Assembly (NCBI RefSeq): GCF_015831345.1
Contig: NZ_JADWYS010000002.1
Location: 1-24,612 of the forward strand
DNA from: Caenimonas aquaedulcis
GTDB taxonomy: Bacteria > Pseudomonadota > Gammaproteobacteria > Burkholderiales > Burkholderiaceae_C
Reading direction: 5' to 3'
Length of the DNA: 24,612 bases
Positions 1 to 7,916 of the stretch are shown one piece after another; position 1 is the first letter of the stretch; each line of letters opens with the position of its first letter. Position numbers and translations under genes: made by a program. Under the pieces are notes generated by a model. That model searched no databases and was not told where the DNA came from. It was given only the letters and a program-made list of their open reading frames with translations.

Positions 1-117
1 CAGCGAAGCGAGTTTTTGCGGTGCCGCCGCCGGAGCAGTGAAAGCAGCGGAGTTTTTGCGGAGCAAAAACCGCCGCAGTATGAGCCCCTGCCGCCTACCG
101 CCTGCCGCGACCAGCGC
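1..117 (+). repeat. Terminal inverted repeat, left copy
   Basis: This stretch matches the reverse complement of 24495-24611 at 113 of 117 positions; the differences are at 39, 50, 61 and 105. It contains a perfect hairpin, GTTTTTGC (52-59) and GCAAAAAC (63-70) around a 3-nt loop, and a second GTTTTTGC at 12-19. No transposase lies next to it and no convincing reading frame is shared. It is best read as one copy of a dispersed intergenic repeat. Confidence 0.85.
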
Positions 118-239
118 ACGCTGCAGGATCCACGAAAGACCTGACTTCCACCCAACCCTCATGAAAGTGCAACCGCCCGGTAAAGTCGCGCCGCGGTTTC
201 CTCCCATCTCGCTCCACATTTCCCCGCAAGGATGCGCGC

Positions 240-1064
240 ATGGACCGCACTTCCTTTCCTCGCTTCGCACCCGCCCACGACACGCCGCTCGGGTTCGCGC
301 ATACAGGCGCGCCGGGCCTCGATGATTTCGACCACGCCGCGATGCGAACGCGGGCGCTGGCGTTGGGCGGCGGGAGCGGCATGGACGCCTCCTTGCGCGC
401 CTACCTCTCGGGATACGGCATCGACGTGCGCACCGTGCCCGCCGGGGAGCAAATCCGCAAGCACCTCGTGCCCGGGCGAGTGGACCTGGTGCTGCTGGAC
501 CTCACGTCGCAACCGGACGAGGGCCTGCGGCTGTGCCCCTGGGTGCGGCAGGTCGTGCCCGACGTGCCCGTCATCGTGCTGGCGCCGCCGGACGACTTCA
601 CCTCGCGCGTGCTCGCGCTGGACATGGGCGCTGACGACAGCCTGGCCCGGCCATTCGAATCGCGCGAGCTCGTGGCGCGCATCCACGCGGTGATGCGCCG
701 CCACCGGCCGCGCGTCACGGCAGCCAACGCGGACACCTTCGACGACTGGACCTTCGACCGCACGCAGCGGCAGCTCGTGATGCGCAGCGGCGCCGTGGTG
801 CGGCTCTCGGCTTATGAAGGCCGTCTCCTGTCGGCGCTGATCGAGCACCCGGGGCAGGTACTCGGCCGCGAGCGCCTGCTGGGGCTGGCGCACGGATCGG
901 CGCGGCAGGTGACGTACCGCAGCGTGGATCTCGCGATCTCGCGGCTGCGCGCGAAGATGGGCGACGACGCCGATGCGATGCCGGCGATCCGCACGATCCG
1001 CGGCGAAGGTTACCTGTTCAGCGCACCTGCGCCTTCCACATCGGCTCGGCAGGCCGGGGGATGA
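240..1064 (+). CDS. OmpR-family response regulator with degenerate receiver
   Basis: The 274-residue product has a receiver domain (about residues 36-155) and a C-terminal winged-helix DNA-binding domain (about 165-262) ending in the usual RTIRGEGYLF strand, so it is a transcriptional regulator of the OmpR/PhoB class. The phospho-acceptor position is kept (Asp87 in LLLDL). The acidic pair that binds magnesium is replaced by glycines near 43-45, and the conserved lysine is arginine (Arg137 in ARPF), so normal phosphorylation is doubtful. An AAGGA ribosome binding site at 228-232 supports the ATG at 240 and gives a 35-residue N-terminal extension before the receiver. No histidine kinase lies beside it, so it is an orphan. 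The 118-239 leader shows no clear promoter. Confidence 0.88.
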   Translation: MDRTSFPRFAPAHDTPLGFAHTGAPGLDDFDHAAMRTRALALGGGSGMDASLRAYLSGYGIDVRTVPAGEQIRKHLVPGRVDLVLLDLTSQPDEGLRLCPWVRQVVPDVPVIVLAPPDDFTSRVLALDMGADDSLARPFESRELVARIHAVMRRHRPRVTAANADTFDDWTFDRTQRQLVMRSGAVVRLSAYEGRLLSALIEHPGQVLGRERLLGLAHGSARQVTYRSVDLAISRLRAKMGDDADAMPAIRTIRGEGYLFSAPAPSTSARQAGG

Positions 1065-1141
1065 CTTCGCCCCACGGGAAAGCGCGCCATGCGATTTTCC
1101 TGTTTAATGCCCGCACGAAGTTTTGAGAGGCGAGGCGTGCG

Positions 1142-2080
1142 ATGGCTCTGGTGAAGGCTTACGAAGAAATCGCGAACCCGCGCGTCCGGAAATCTTTCGC
1201 GAACGCATTTTCCGGCTGGAGCACGCATTTCATCGACGTGCCCGCGGACAAGGCCATCGACTCGCCGATGGCCTTTCTCGCCGAGGGCGACCCGGACCAC
1301 GTGCTGCGCGCGCACTTTCACCAGGTCGACCAGTTCCAGGTCGTGTACAGCGGCCACGGCACGCTCGGCCGCCACGCGGTGGGCCCGGGCACGATCCATT
1401 TCTCGCGCGCGTACACGCCGTACGGCCCGATCCACGGCAACGCGCCGGGCGGCCTGGGCTATTTCACGCTGCGCGCGCACCGCGACCCCGGCGGCCAGTA
1501 CCTGCCCGAGGGCCGCGAGGCGCTGGACAGTGTCGGCGGCCGCGCCCCCTGGCAGGTCACGACGACCGCGGATTTCGCCCTGGAGACCGGCGAAGACGGA
1601 GTCGCGATGAAGGCGGTAGAAGCATTGACCGGACACGCGGGCCTGGGCGGCTGGTCGGTGAAGCTGGCGGCAGGCGCGAGATGTTTCGCGCCGAGTCCGC
1701 GGGATGGCGAAGGCCAGTACGTCGTCGTGATGGACGGCGCGATCCGCCATGCGGGCCGCCTGCTCGCGAGTCCCGCGGTCGCCTGGATTGCCGGCGATGA
1801 AGACGCATTCGAATTGGTCGCCGGCCCCGCGGGCATGCGAGGAGTGATCCTGAATTTCCCCCAGTCCGGTCCTGCTGCCAGCACGGCAGGCGCAATGCCC
1901 TCGGCCAACGCCGCTTCGAAGGTCTGGGTGTGCGTCGTCTGCGGGTTCACGTACGACGAGGCGGAGGGCCTGCCGGAAGAGGGCATCGCGCCGGGCACGG
2001 CCTGGGCGAACGTGCCCGAGACCTTCGGGTGCCCGGACTGCTCGGCCACCAAGGCCGACTTCGAGATGGTCGAGGTCTGA
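1142..2080 (+). CDS. Bicupin-rubredoxin fusion protein
   Basis: The 312-residue product starts with a cupin barrel carrying a metal-site-like HFHQVDQF motif (His58, His60, Gln64). A second, weaker barrel-like segment covers about 165-240. After a linker of about 15 residues rich in Ala and Ser comes a complete rubredoxin (about 260-312) with iron ligands Cys264, Cys267, Cys297 and Cys300 in CVVCG and CPDC. Rubredoxins carry single electrons; here the domain would presumably feed or regenerate the metal centre of the cupin part. The enzyme activity cannot be named from sequence. A GAGGCGAGG ribosome binding site at 1126-1134 supports the start. It ends 6 nt before the convergent GMC oxidoreductase gene. 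Confidence 0.85.
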   Translation: MALVKAYEEIANPRVRKSFANAFSGWSTHFIDVPADKAIDSPMAFLAEGDPDHVLRAHFHQVDQFQVVYSGHGTLGRHAVGPGTIHFSRAYTPYGPIHGNAPGGLGYFTLRAHRDPGGQYLPEGREALDSVGGRAPWQVTTTADFALETGEDGVAMKAVEALTGHAGLGGWSVKLAAGARCFAPSPRDGEGQYVVVMDGAIRHAGRLLASPAVAWIAGDEDAFELVAGPAGMRGVILNFPQSGPAASTAGAMPSANAASKVWVCVVCGFTYDEAEGLPEEGIAPGTAWANVPETFGCPDCSATKADFEMVEV

Positions 2081-2086
2081 GCGCCT

Positions 2087-3718
2087 TCAGCCCGCCGCGA
2101 TCAGGTCCGCGGCCTTCTCCGCGACGGCGATCGTCGGGATGTTCGTGTTGGAGGATGGGATCGTCGGGAACACCGACGCATCGACCACGCGCAGGTTCGC
2201 CAGGCCGCGCACGCGCAGCTGCGGATCGACCACCGCCATCTCGTCGTGCCCCATGCGGCAGGTGCCCACCATGTGCCAGCTCGTCTGCACGGTGGACTTG
2301 ATGTAGTCCACCACCGTCGCCTCGTCGTGCACGACGGGGCCGGGGCGCGTCTCGCGCACGATCAGCTTCTTCAGCGCCGGCTGCGCCGCGACCTCGCGCG
2401 CGATGCGGATGCCCTGCACGTACATCCGCAGGTCGTGCTCGTCGCTGAGGTAGCGCGGGTCCATCGCGGCCTGCTCGTTCGGGTCCGGCGACTTCACGTG
2501 CAGGCTGCCGACCGAACGCGGGTTGAGGATGCCGATGGAAATCGTGAAGCCCGGGAAGGCGTCCATGCCGAGCTTGGGCGTGCGCGCGTAGCGGTCCTTG
2601 CCCGAGAAAGGCTGCAGCCGCAGCAGCAGGTCCGCGCGGGGGCTCTGCGGGCTCGCGCGCAGGTTGGTTTGCGCGGTGGACGACGAGATGGTGAGCAGGC
2701 CTTCGCGCTTGAAGAGGAAGCGCAGCCCTTCCTTCATCTTGAGCCACGGGCTGCGCGCGATGTCGTTGATGGTGATGTGCTGGTTGCACTCGAAAGTGAG
2801 GCGCGTGGCGGTGTGGTCGCGCAGGTTCTCGCCGACGCCGGGCAGGTGGTGGGTGACGGCGATGCCGCGCGCTTGCAGGATCTGCGCATTGCCGACGCCC
2901 GACAGCTCCAGCAGCTTGGGCGTGTGCAGCGCGCCGGCGGACAGGATCACTTCGCGATGCGCCGTCGCGTGGTGCTTCGCGCCGTCGGCGACGTAGTCCA
3001 CGCCTGTCGCGCGCGTACCCTCGAAGTGCACCTGCGTCGCGAGCGCGCCCGTGACGACGGTGAGGTTGGCGCGGCCCTGCGCCGGTCGCAGGTAAGCGAC
3101 CGCCGTGCTGCTGCGAAAACCCTTGCGCGTCGAATACTGGCTGTAGAAGGTGCCCTCGTAGCTCTCGCCGTCGTTGTAGTCCGCGCGCCTCGGGCTGCCG
3201 GCCTGCTCGCACGCATCGATGAAGGCGTTGGACAGCGGGTCGAAGTCGCGCAATTGCGTGCAGCCCACCGGCCCGCCGTGCCCGCGCACGCGTGGGTCGC
3301 CCGAGGGAAAGTCTTCGAGCTTCCGGAAGTAGGGCAACAGATCGGCGTAGCTCCAGCCGTTGCAGCCGCGCGTGGCCCACGCGTCGTACTCCGCGGGGTC
3401 GCCGCGCACGTAGAGGTTGCCGTTGATCGAGCTCGAGCCGCCCAGCACCTTGCCCTGCACCCAGAGCTGGCGCTGGCCCTTGAGGAAGGTCTGCGGCTCC
3501 GTCATCAGGGGCCAGGTCAACCGCTCGTCGCGCAGGATGTTCGCGACGAGGATCGGCACGTGGATGTTGTAGTTGCTGTCCTTGCCGCCGGCTTCCAGCA
3601 GCAGCACCGTGTGGCGGCCGCCTTCGCTCAGGCGGTTGGCGAGCACGCAGCCGGCCGAGCCGGCGCCGACGATGACGTAGTCGAAGCTCGCGCCCGACGG
3701 TTGCGCGCCGCTGGCCAT
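2087..3718 (-). CDS. GMC-family FAD-dependent oxidoreductase (choline dehydrogenase-like)
   Basis: The 543-residue product has the N-terminal dinucleotide-binding motif GAGSAG (18-23), the GMC signature around GKVLGGSSSING (89-100), and the C-terminal catalytic block with His482 (SWHMVGTCRMG) and the Asn pair in SSNTN (about 524-526). It is full length for BetA-like enzymes and should oxidise an alcohol to an aldehyde using FAD; the substrate is unknown. The gene begins 7 nt after the IclR-type regulator stop on the same strand, with no strong ribosome binding site of its own, so it is probably translated from the shared mRNA and controlled by that regulator. Choline itself is unlikely, since no betaine genes are nearby. 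Confidence 0.92.
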   Translation of the reverse strand: MASGAQPSGASFDYVIVGAGSAGCVLANRLSEGGRHTVLLLEAGGKDSNYNIHVPILVANILRDERLTWPLMTEPQTFLKGQRQLWVQGKVLGGSSSINGNLYVRGDPAEYDAWATRGCNGWSYADLLPYFRKLEDFPSGDPRVRGHGGPVGCTQLRDFDPLSNAFIDACEQAGSPRRADYNDGESYEGTFYSQYSTRKGFRSSTAVAYLRPAQGRANLTVVTGALATQVHFEGTRATGVDYVADGAKHHATAHREVILSAGALHTPKLLELSGVGNAQILQARGIAVTHHLPGVGENLRDHTATRLTFECNQHITINDIARSPWLKMKEGLRFLFKREGLLTISSSTAQTNLRASPQSPRADLLLRLQPFSGKDRYARTPKLGMDAFPGFTISIGILNPRSVGSLHVKSPDPNEQAAMDPRYLSDEHDLRMYVQGIRIAREVAAQPALKKLIVRETRPGPVVHDEATVVDYIKSTVQTSWHMVGTCRMGHDEMAVVDPQLRVRGLANLRVVDASVFPTIPSSNTNIPTIAVAEKAADLIAAG

Positions 3719-3725
3719 GGCGGGC

Positions 3726-4463
3726 TCAGGCGGCGCGGACGAGGGCGCGTTCGGGCCAGACGCCGCCGAGCGCGCGCGTGGCCTGCGCCGCCGCGTCGCG
3801 CAGCGGGCCGCTCATCTTCTCCAGCGCTTCGGCCGAGAAGCGCTCGCGCGGGCCGGACAGCGACATCGAGCCGACGAGCGAGCCGCCCGCGCCGAACACC
3901 GGCACCGCGAGCGAGGCGCAGGCCGGATCGCGTTCGCCGAAGGAGGTGTGGATGAGCGGGACGTCCGCCGTGCCGTTGGGCGCGTTGCGGAAGGCGCGCA
4001 GCACCTTGCCCGGTGCGCCGCGGTCGATCGGGAGCAGGTCGCCGGAGCGCAGGCGGTCGAGCGTGGAGTGGTGGGAGTCGACGCGCAGCAGGCACAGGCG
4101 CGTGGTTTCGTCGTGCCACACATGGAAGGACGGGCTCTCGGTGCCGGCGTCCGCCAGTTGCTGCATGAGCGGCATGATGTAACGCTCGAGATGGTGCGTG
4201 GCTTCGAAGGCGCGGCCCAGGCGGAAGGCGAAGGGGCCGAGCGCATACTTCTGGTCGGAGCGGCGCACGACCAGCGTGCTGCGCTCCAGCGAGGCGATGA
4301 GGCGCAGCAGCGTGCTCTTGTACATGCCGGTCTGGCGCGCCAGCTCCGCGAGCGACATGGGCGCCGCGTTGGCCTCCAGCGTGGCGACGATGGTCAGCGC
4401 GCGGTCCACGGCGGCGGCCCCGTCTTTCTTGGTCTCGAATTCGGCTTCGGGTGTAGTGGTCAT
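3726..4463 (-). CDS. IclR-family transcriptional regulator
   Basis: The 245-residue product has an N-terminal helix-turn-helix (about 17-78, including SLAELARQTGMYKSTLLRL) and an IclR effector domain (about 88-240, including DRGAPGKVLRAF and SLAVPVFGAGGSLVGSMSLSG). IclR proteins bind small aromatic or aliphatic acids and control catabolic genes. It is the first gene of a two-gene unit with the GMC oxidoreductase. An operator-like inverted repeat lies 3 nt upstream of its start codon, and a more perfect copy lies in front of the tctC-like gene (6549-6565), which suggests autoregulation and control of the plus-strand operon. No clear ribosome binding site precedes the ATG, so the start is slightly uncertain. 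Confidence 0.92.
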   Translation of the reverse strand: MTTTPEAEFETKKDGAAAVDRALTIVATLEANAAPMSLAELARQTGMYKSTLLRLIASLERSTLVVRRSDQKYALGPFAFRLGRAFEATHHLERYIMPLMQQLADAGTESPSFHVWHDETTRLCLLRVDSHHSTLDRLRSGDLLPIDRGAPGKVLRAFRNAPNGTADVPLIHTSFGERDPACASLAVPVFGAGGSLVGSMSLSGPRERFSAEALEKMSGPLRDAAAQATRALGGVWPERALVRAA

Positions 4464-4465
4464 GT

Positions 4466-4482
4466 GTTCTGTACAGCGGATC
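4466..4482. promoter_or_regulatory. Operator-like imperfect palindrome before the IclR gene
   Basis: GTTCTG-N5-CGGATC matches GTTCTG-N5-CAGAAC at 6549-6565 in the left half fully and in four of six right-half bases, with the same 5-nt spacer. It sits in the 5' leader of the iclR-type gene. A possible minus-strand promoter lies just upstream (TTTACA complement at 4511-4516, TATTAG complement at 4490-4495, 15-nt spacer), but this is weak. The link to IclR binding is an inference. Confidence 0.35.
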
Positions 4483-4500
4483 GCTCATTCTAATATTGCG

Positions 4501-6456
4501 CTAACCCGGCTGTAAAGCGCCCGGTCGCCAGTCCGGGTCCCGCAGGGACGCCGCGATGTGCTCGTCCAGACAGCGAATGCTGCGCGAATCGGCTCCGCGC
4601 TGGGTGAGGCCGAGCCGGTCGAAGTACTCCAGCACCTCGATGGCGAGGTTGCGCCCGATGCCGGTGAAGTCGCGGTAGTCGGCGATGGTGAAGTCGGCCT
4701 GGCCGCGCGCGCGGGCCAGCGCGACGATCGCTTCGGCCAGTTGCGCGAGGGCCGGCCTCGGCAGGAAACGGTCGGTGGCGATGCGGACCATCTCGCCCGA
4801 GACCTGCCGGTGCTTGAGCAGGTCGCGCAGCGCAGGCTCTTCGACGCCGCTGCGCGCGGCGACCTCGCGCAGCAGCGGGATGTTCACGCCGAGCGTGGCG
4901 TACAGCGGCTCGAGCTGTTTCCACAGCCCGGCATCCCCGGCGCGCGCGGCGGGCTGGTGGCCGGGCAGTCGCACGAGCGAGCCGCGCACGTCCACCGCGC
5001 CCGCGGCGGCCATCGCGCGCAGCAGCGCCAGCGCCTCCTTGTGCGCCAGCTTCGGAAAGGCCTTGCGCAGCAGCCGGTCGGTGTCCATTCCGGCCGCATG
5101 CGGGGTGGCGCCATGGAAGGCGCGCAGGGTCGAAAGCAGCGTGTCCTCCAGGGCCTGCAACGCGGCCGCGCTGAACGCGCCGGCCTGGTCGCCGCCGGGC
5201 AGGGCAGCCCGCGAGCTGTCCAGCAGCGCCTGCATCGCGGCGGGGGTGAGATTGAAGGTGCGGCGGAAGGCCTGTACGCCGACGCCATGCGGGCTCGCGT
5301 CCAGCAGGCGCGTCCAGGCGGCCTGCGCATCGGCTGCTTCCAGCGCCGCCAGCCGCGTGTCGCGCGCCTCGCGCCGGCCCCGCGGATGCAGCGCGAAGGG
5401 ATCGACGATGCGGCCCCCGCCCAGCGTGACCTGGGCCGACGGGTCGCGGATCACGAAGCGGTCTCCCAGCACCGCCGAGACCGGCTTGTCCAGCGCGAAC
5501 TGGACGATCGCGGCGTGCCCGGGCGCGAGCACGTCGCCCGGCATCACGACGCGTGCGAGCACGTCTGCCGTCCCGATGTGGAAGTGCACCGGGTCCCAGT
5601 GGCGCAGCGGCTTCCTGTCGGACGCCAGCAGCCGCAGGTGCGCGTCCACGCGCTGGGTGGCCGCATGCGCGTGCGGGGCGACCAGCCACATGCCGCGTCC
5701 GGCCTGCGCCGGCGTCGCCCCCGCGATGTTGATGGCGCACCGCTCGCCGGCGCCCGCGCGTTCGCCCGCGTGCCCCCGCTGGTGGATGCCGCGCACGCGC
5801 ACCGGCAGGCCCGACGGCGACACGACGAGCTTGTCGCCGAGGGCCAGCTCGCCGTCGTGCACGGTGCCGGTGACGACGGTGCCACTGCCGCTCGCGGAAA
5901 AGGAGCGGTCGATGGTGAATCGAAAGCCGCGGCCCTGGCGCGCCTGTGTGGCGCGCGCCGCGGCGGCATGGGCGAGCAGCTCCTGCAATGCCTCGATGCC
6001 GAGCCCGCCGGGCGCCGAGACCTCCAGCACCGGCGAGCCCGCGAGCGCCGTTCCCGCGAGCAGCGCCGCCACGTCCGCCCGCACCTGCGCGACGCGCTCG
6101 GGCGCCACGCGGTCCACCTTGGTGATCACCGCCACGCCCGAGGCGACGCCGAAGAGATCCAGGATGTGCAGGTGCTCGCGCGTCTGCGGCATCGGGCCGT
6201 CGTCGGCCGCGACCACCAGCAGCGCGAAGTCGATGCCGGCCACGCCCGCGAGCATGTTGTGGATGAAGCGCTCGTGGCCCGGCACGTCGACGAAGGCGAG
6301 CGAGGCGCCCGTGGGCAGCGTGGCATAGGCGAAGCCGATGTCGATCGAGATGCCGCGCGCCTTTTCCTCCGGCAGCCGGTCCGTGTCGACGCCCGTCAGG
6401 GCCTTGACCAGCGTGGTCTTGCCGTGGTCGATGTGGCCGGCGGTGGCGACGATCAT
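4501..6456 (-). CDS. selB: Selenocysteine-specific translation elongation factor SelB
   Basis: The 651-residue product is a translational GTPase with G1 GHIDHGKT (7-14), the RGISIDIGFA switch I (about 34-44), DVPGH (57-61) and TKVD (112-115). EF-Tu-like beta-barrel domains follow, then a long C-terminal region of winged helices (about 400-651). In known SelB proteins that region binds the SECIS hairpin while the GTPase part delivers Sec-tRNA to UGA on the ribosome. Length is close to the family norm (E. coli about 614). It stands alone: selA, selD and tRNA-Sec are not in this window. Its start is divergent from the operon that contains a UGA-recoded gene beginning about 1.5 kb away. No good ribosome binding site precedes the ATG. 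Confidence 0.95.
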   Translation of the reverse strand: MIVATAGHIDHGKTTLVKALTGVDTDRLPEEKARGISIDIGFAYATLPTGASLAFVDVPGHERFIHNMLAGVAGIDFALLVVAADDGPMPQTREHLHILDLFGVASGVAVITKVDRVAPERVAQVRADVAALLAGTALAGSPVLEVSAPGGLGIEALQELLAHAAAARATQARQGRGFRFTIDRSFSASGSGTVVTGTVHDGELALGDKLVVSPSGLPVRVRGIHQRGHAGERAGAGERCAINIAGATPAQAGRGMWLVAPHAHAATQRVDAHLRLLASDRKPLRHWDPVHFHIGTADVLARVVMPGDVLAPGHAAIVQFALDKPVSAVLGDRFVIRDPSAQVTLGGGRIVDPFALHPRGRREARDTRLAALEAADAQAAWTRLLDASPHGVGVQAFRRTFNLTPAAMQALLDSSRAALPGGDQAGAFSAAALQALEDTLLSTLRAFHGATPHAAGMDTDRLLRKAFPKLAHKEALALLRAMAAAGAVDVRGSLVRLPGHQPAARAGDAGLWKQLEPLYATLGVNIPLLREVAARSGVEEPALRDLLKHRQVSGEMVRIATDRFLPRPALAQLAEAIVALARARGQADFTIADYRDFTGIGRNLAIEVLEYFDRLGLTQRGADSRSIRCLDEHIAASLRDPDWRPGALQPG

Positions 6457-6496
6457 GGAAGGGGCATTTGAGGGTAAACGCCAGCGGCCCCGAGGC

Positions 6497-6523
6497 TTGA
6501 CAGGCGTGTTGTCATTCTATCCA
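6497..6523 (+). promoter_or_regulatory. Possible promoter for the tctC-UGSC operon
   Basis: A perfect -35 hexamer TTGACA is at 6497-6502, followed after 15 nt by the weak -10 candidate TATCCA (6518-6523), in the only sizeable divergent gap upstream of the plus-strand operon. The -35 overlaps a small inverted repeat, TGACA (6498-6502) and TGTCA (6510-6514). Spacing and -10 are suboptimal, so an activator would be expected. Confidence 0.35.
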
Positions 6524-6548
6524 ATGGACCTCTGAAAAGAAAACGGTT

Positions 6549-6565
6549 GTTCTGTCAGTCAGAAC
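6549..6565. promoter_or_regulatory. Perfect operator-like palindrome upstream of tctC-like gene
   Basis: GTTCTG and CAGAAC form a perfect 6-bp inverted repeat with a 5-nt spacer, downstream of the candidate promoter and about 40 nt before the start codon. The position fits a repressor site. The related half-site in front of the iclR-type gene makes that regulator the first candidate binder. Confidence 0.45.
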
Positions 6566-6606
6566 AAAACCGGAGCAGGATGGCCACAGCCCACTGGAGA
6601 CAGATG

Positions 6607-7599
6607 ATGCAAAGAGCAATCGCGAATTTCAAGGCAGCGCTGATAATGGTAGCGCTAGCAGCGACATCGTTCCTGGCACCCGGACAGGCCCGCGCGCAGG
6701 GCGCGGGGGACTACCCGAACCGGCCGATCAACATGGTGATCCCCTTCGCCGCCGGCGGCGGGACGGACGTGGTGGGGCGCTTCATCGCCACCGCGCTCTC
6801 CGAGGTGCTGAACCAGCCGGTGGTGGTGCTCAATCGCCCGGGCGCCGCCGGCGTGCTGGGCACGCAGGTCACGAAGGCCGCGCCGGCGGACGGCTATACC
6901 TTGATGTTCACGTCGCAATCCATCGTCACGCAGTCCTACGAGCCCGAGGCGAAGGCTTCGCACCGGGACTTCATCCTCATCGGCATGTTGAACCAGGATG
7001 CATTCGGGCTGGCCGTGGAGAAGTCGGCGAAGTGGCGCACGCTCAAGGAATTCATCGACGACGCGAAGAAGCAACCCGGCGCACTGAGCGTGGGCACGAC
7101 GGGCTTCGGCTCGGCGACCTACATGCAGATCCCGCTGCTGGAGAAGGCGGCGGGCATCAAGCTGAACCCCATCCCCTACAACGGCAGCGCCGGCTTCCAG
7201 ACGGCGGTGCTCGGCAAGACGGTGGATGCGGCCGGCGTCGTGATGGGCGACGCGGCCGCGCTGCTGAAGGGCGGGCAACTGCGCATGCTGGGCATCATGT
7301 CCGCCAACCGGCTGGAGATGTTCCCGGACGTGCCGACCTACCGGGAACTCGGCGTGAACGTGGACTTCATCTTCTGGCGCGGCCTTTTCGTGCACAAGGA
7401 CACGCCCGCGCCCATCGTCGCGGCCCTGCGCACGGCGGTCGGCAAGGTGGCGCGCAGCCCGGCCTTCAAGGACAAGATGGTCAACGCGAGCTACATCCCT
7501 GCCGCCATCGTGGACGATGCCGAGACGCATGCCTTCATCCGCAAGGAAGAGGGCATCGTGGAAGAGGTGCTCAAGTCGCTCAAGCCCGCCGCGAAGTGA
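6607..7599 (+). CDS. TctC/Bug-family periplasmic substrate-binding protein
   Basis: The product is a secreted binding protein of the tripartite tricarboxylate transporter type. After a Sec signal peptide (hydrophobic stretch about 9-24, cleavage likely after ARA at 28-30) comes the typical opening YPNRPINMVIPFAAGGGTDVV, then GAAGVLGT and the usual C-terminal part. I chose the ATG at 6607 because GGAG at 6596-6599 is 7 nt upstream and the signal peptide then has normal length (330 residues in all). ATGs at 6604 and 6580 are alternatives. No TctA/TctB membrane genes lie nearby, which is common for this expanded family in Burkholderiales. It probably binds the carboxylate handled by the following genes, though it could act as a sensor instead. 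Confidence 0.9.
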   Translation: MQRAIANFKAALIMVALAATSFLAPGQARAQGAGDYPNRPINMVIPFAAGGGTDVVGRFIATALSEVLNQPVVVLNRPGAAGVLGTQVTKAAPADGYTLMFTSQSIVTQSYEPEAKASHRDFILIGMLNQDAFGLAVEKSAKWRTLKEFIDDAKKQPGALSVGTTGFGSATYMQIPLLEKAAGIKLNPIPYNGSAGFQTAVLGKTVDAAGVVMGDAAALLKGGQLRMLGIMSANRLEMFPDVPTYRELGVNVDFIFWRGLFVHKDTPAPIVAALRTAVGKVARSPAFKDKMVNASYIPAAIVDDAETHAFIRKEEGIVEEVLKSLKPAAK

Positions 7600-7655
7600 G
7601 GCGGCCCGGCCCCAAGAAAACCGAAATCTCTCCTTGTTAATAGCGAAAGCGCGCC

Positions 7656-7916
7656 ATGTACATTGAACAGAAAATCAACGGCATCCTGGACAGGATCGGT
7701 CCGACCTTCGACGACGGCATCAGCTTCAGGCTGCTCACCGTGCACGACGGCGCCGCGGATGTGGCGCTGGTGGTGGCGCCCGATGCGTGCGAGGAGTGCA
7801 TCGTCCCCGACTCCATCCTCGAATCGATCCTCCTCAAGGAGATCAGGAAGCAGCTGCCGATGATGCGGCAGGTCAAGGTCACACGTTCGTCCCCAGAGAA
7901 AGGAATACAGGCATGA
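7656..7916 (+). CDS. Small NifU-C-like CxxC protein
   Basis: This 86-residue protein opens with a helix (INGILDRIGPTFDDG), continues with beta-strand-like segments and has a Cys-Glu-Glu-Cys motif near residues 45-48, followed by a helix with LKEIRKQLP. Order and spacing resemble the NifU C-terminal domain, which holds or transfers Fe-S clusters through a CxxC motif, but the similarity is weak and I judge it by eye. Its stop overlaps the start of the UGSC selenoprotein gene by 4 nt (ATGA), so the two are translationally coupled and probably work together. It could be an electron or cluster donor to that protein. Its ribosome binding site is poor. Confidence 0.7.
   Translation: MYIEQKINGILDRIGPTFDDGISFRLLTVHDGAADVALVVAPDACEECIVPDSILESILLKEIRKQLPMMRQVKVTRSSPEKGIQA

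Noticed and set aside
2246..3955. Long plus-strand open frame opposite the GMC oxidoreductase
   Set aside because: Shadow frame without recognisable domains; the minus-strand gene has all catalytic motifs.
6547..6606. Extended N-terminus of the TctC-type protein from TTG 6547
   Set aside because: It would put 20 polar residues before the signal peptide and overlap the operator-like palindrome; the ATG at 6607 has better ribosome-binding-site spacing.
6457..6606. tRNA-Sec (selC) gene in the selB-tctC gap
   Set aside because: No long acceptor stem or tRNA-like cloverleaf could be traced in this gap.
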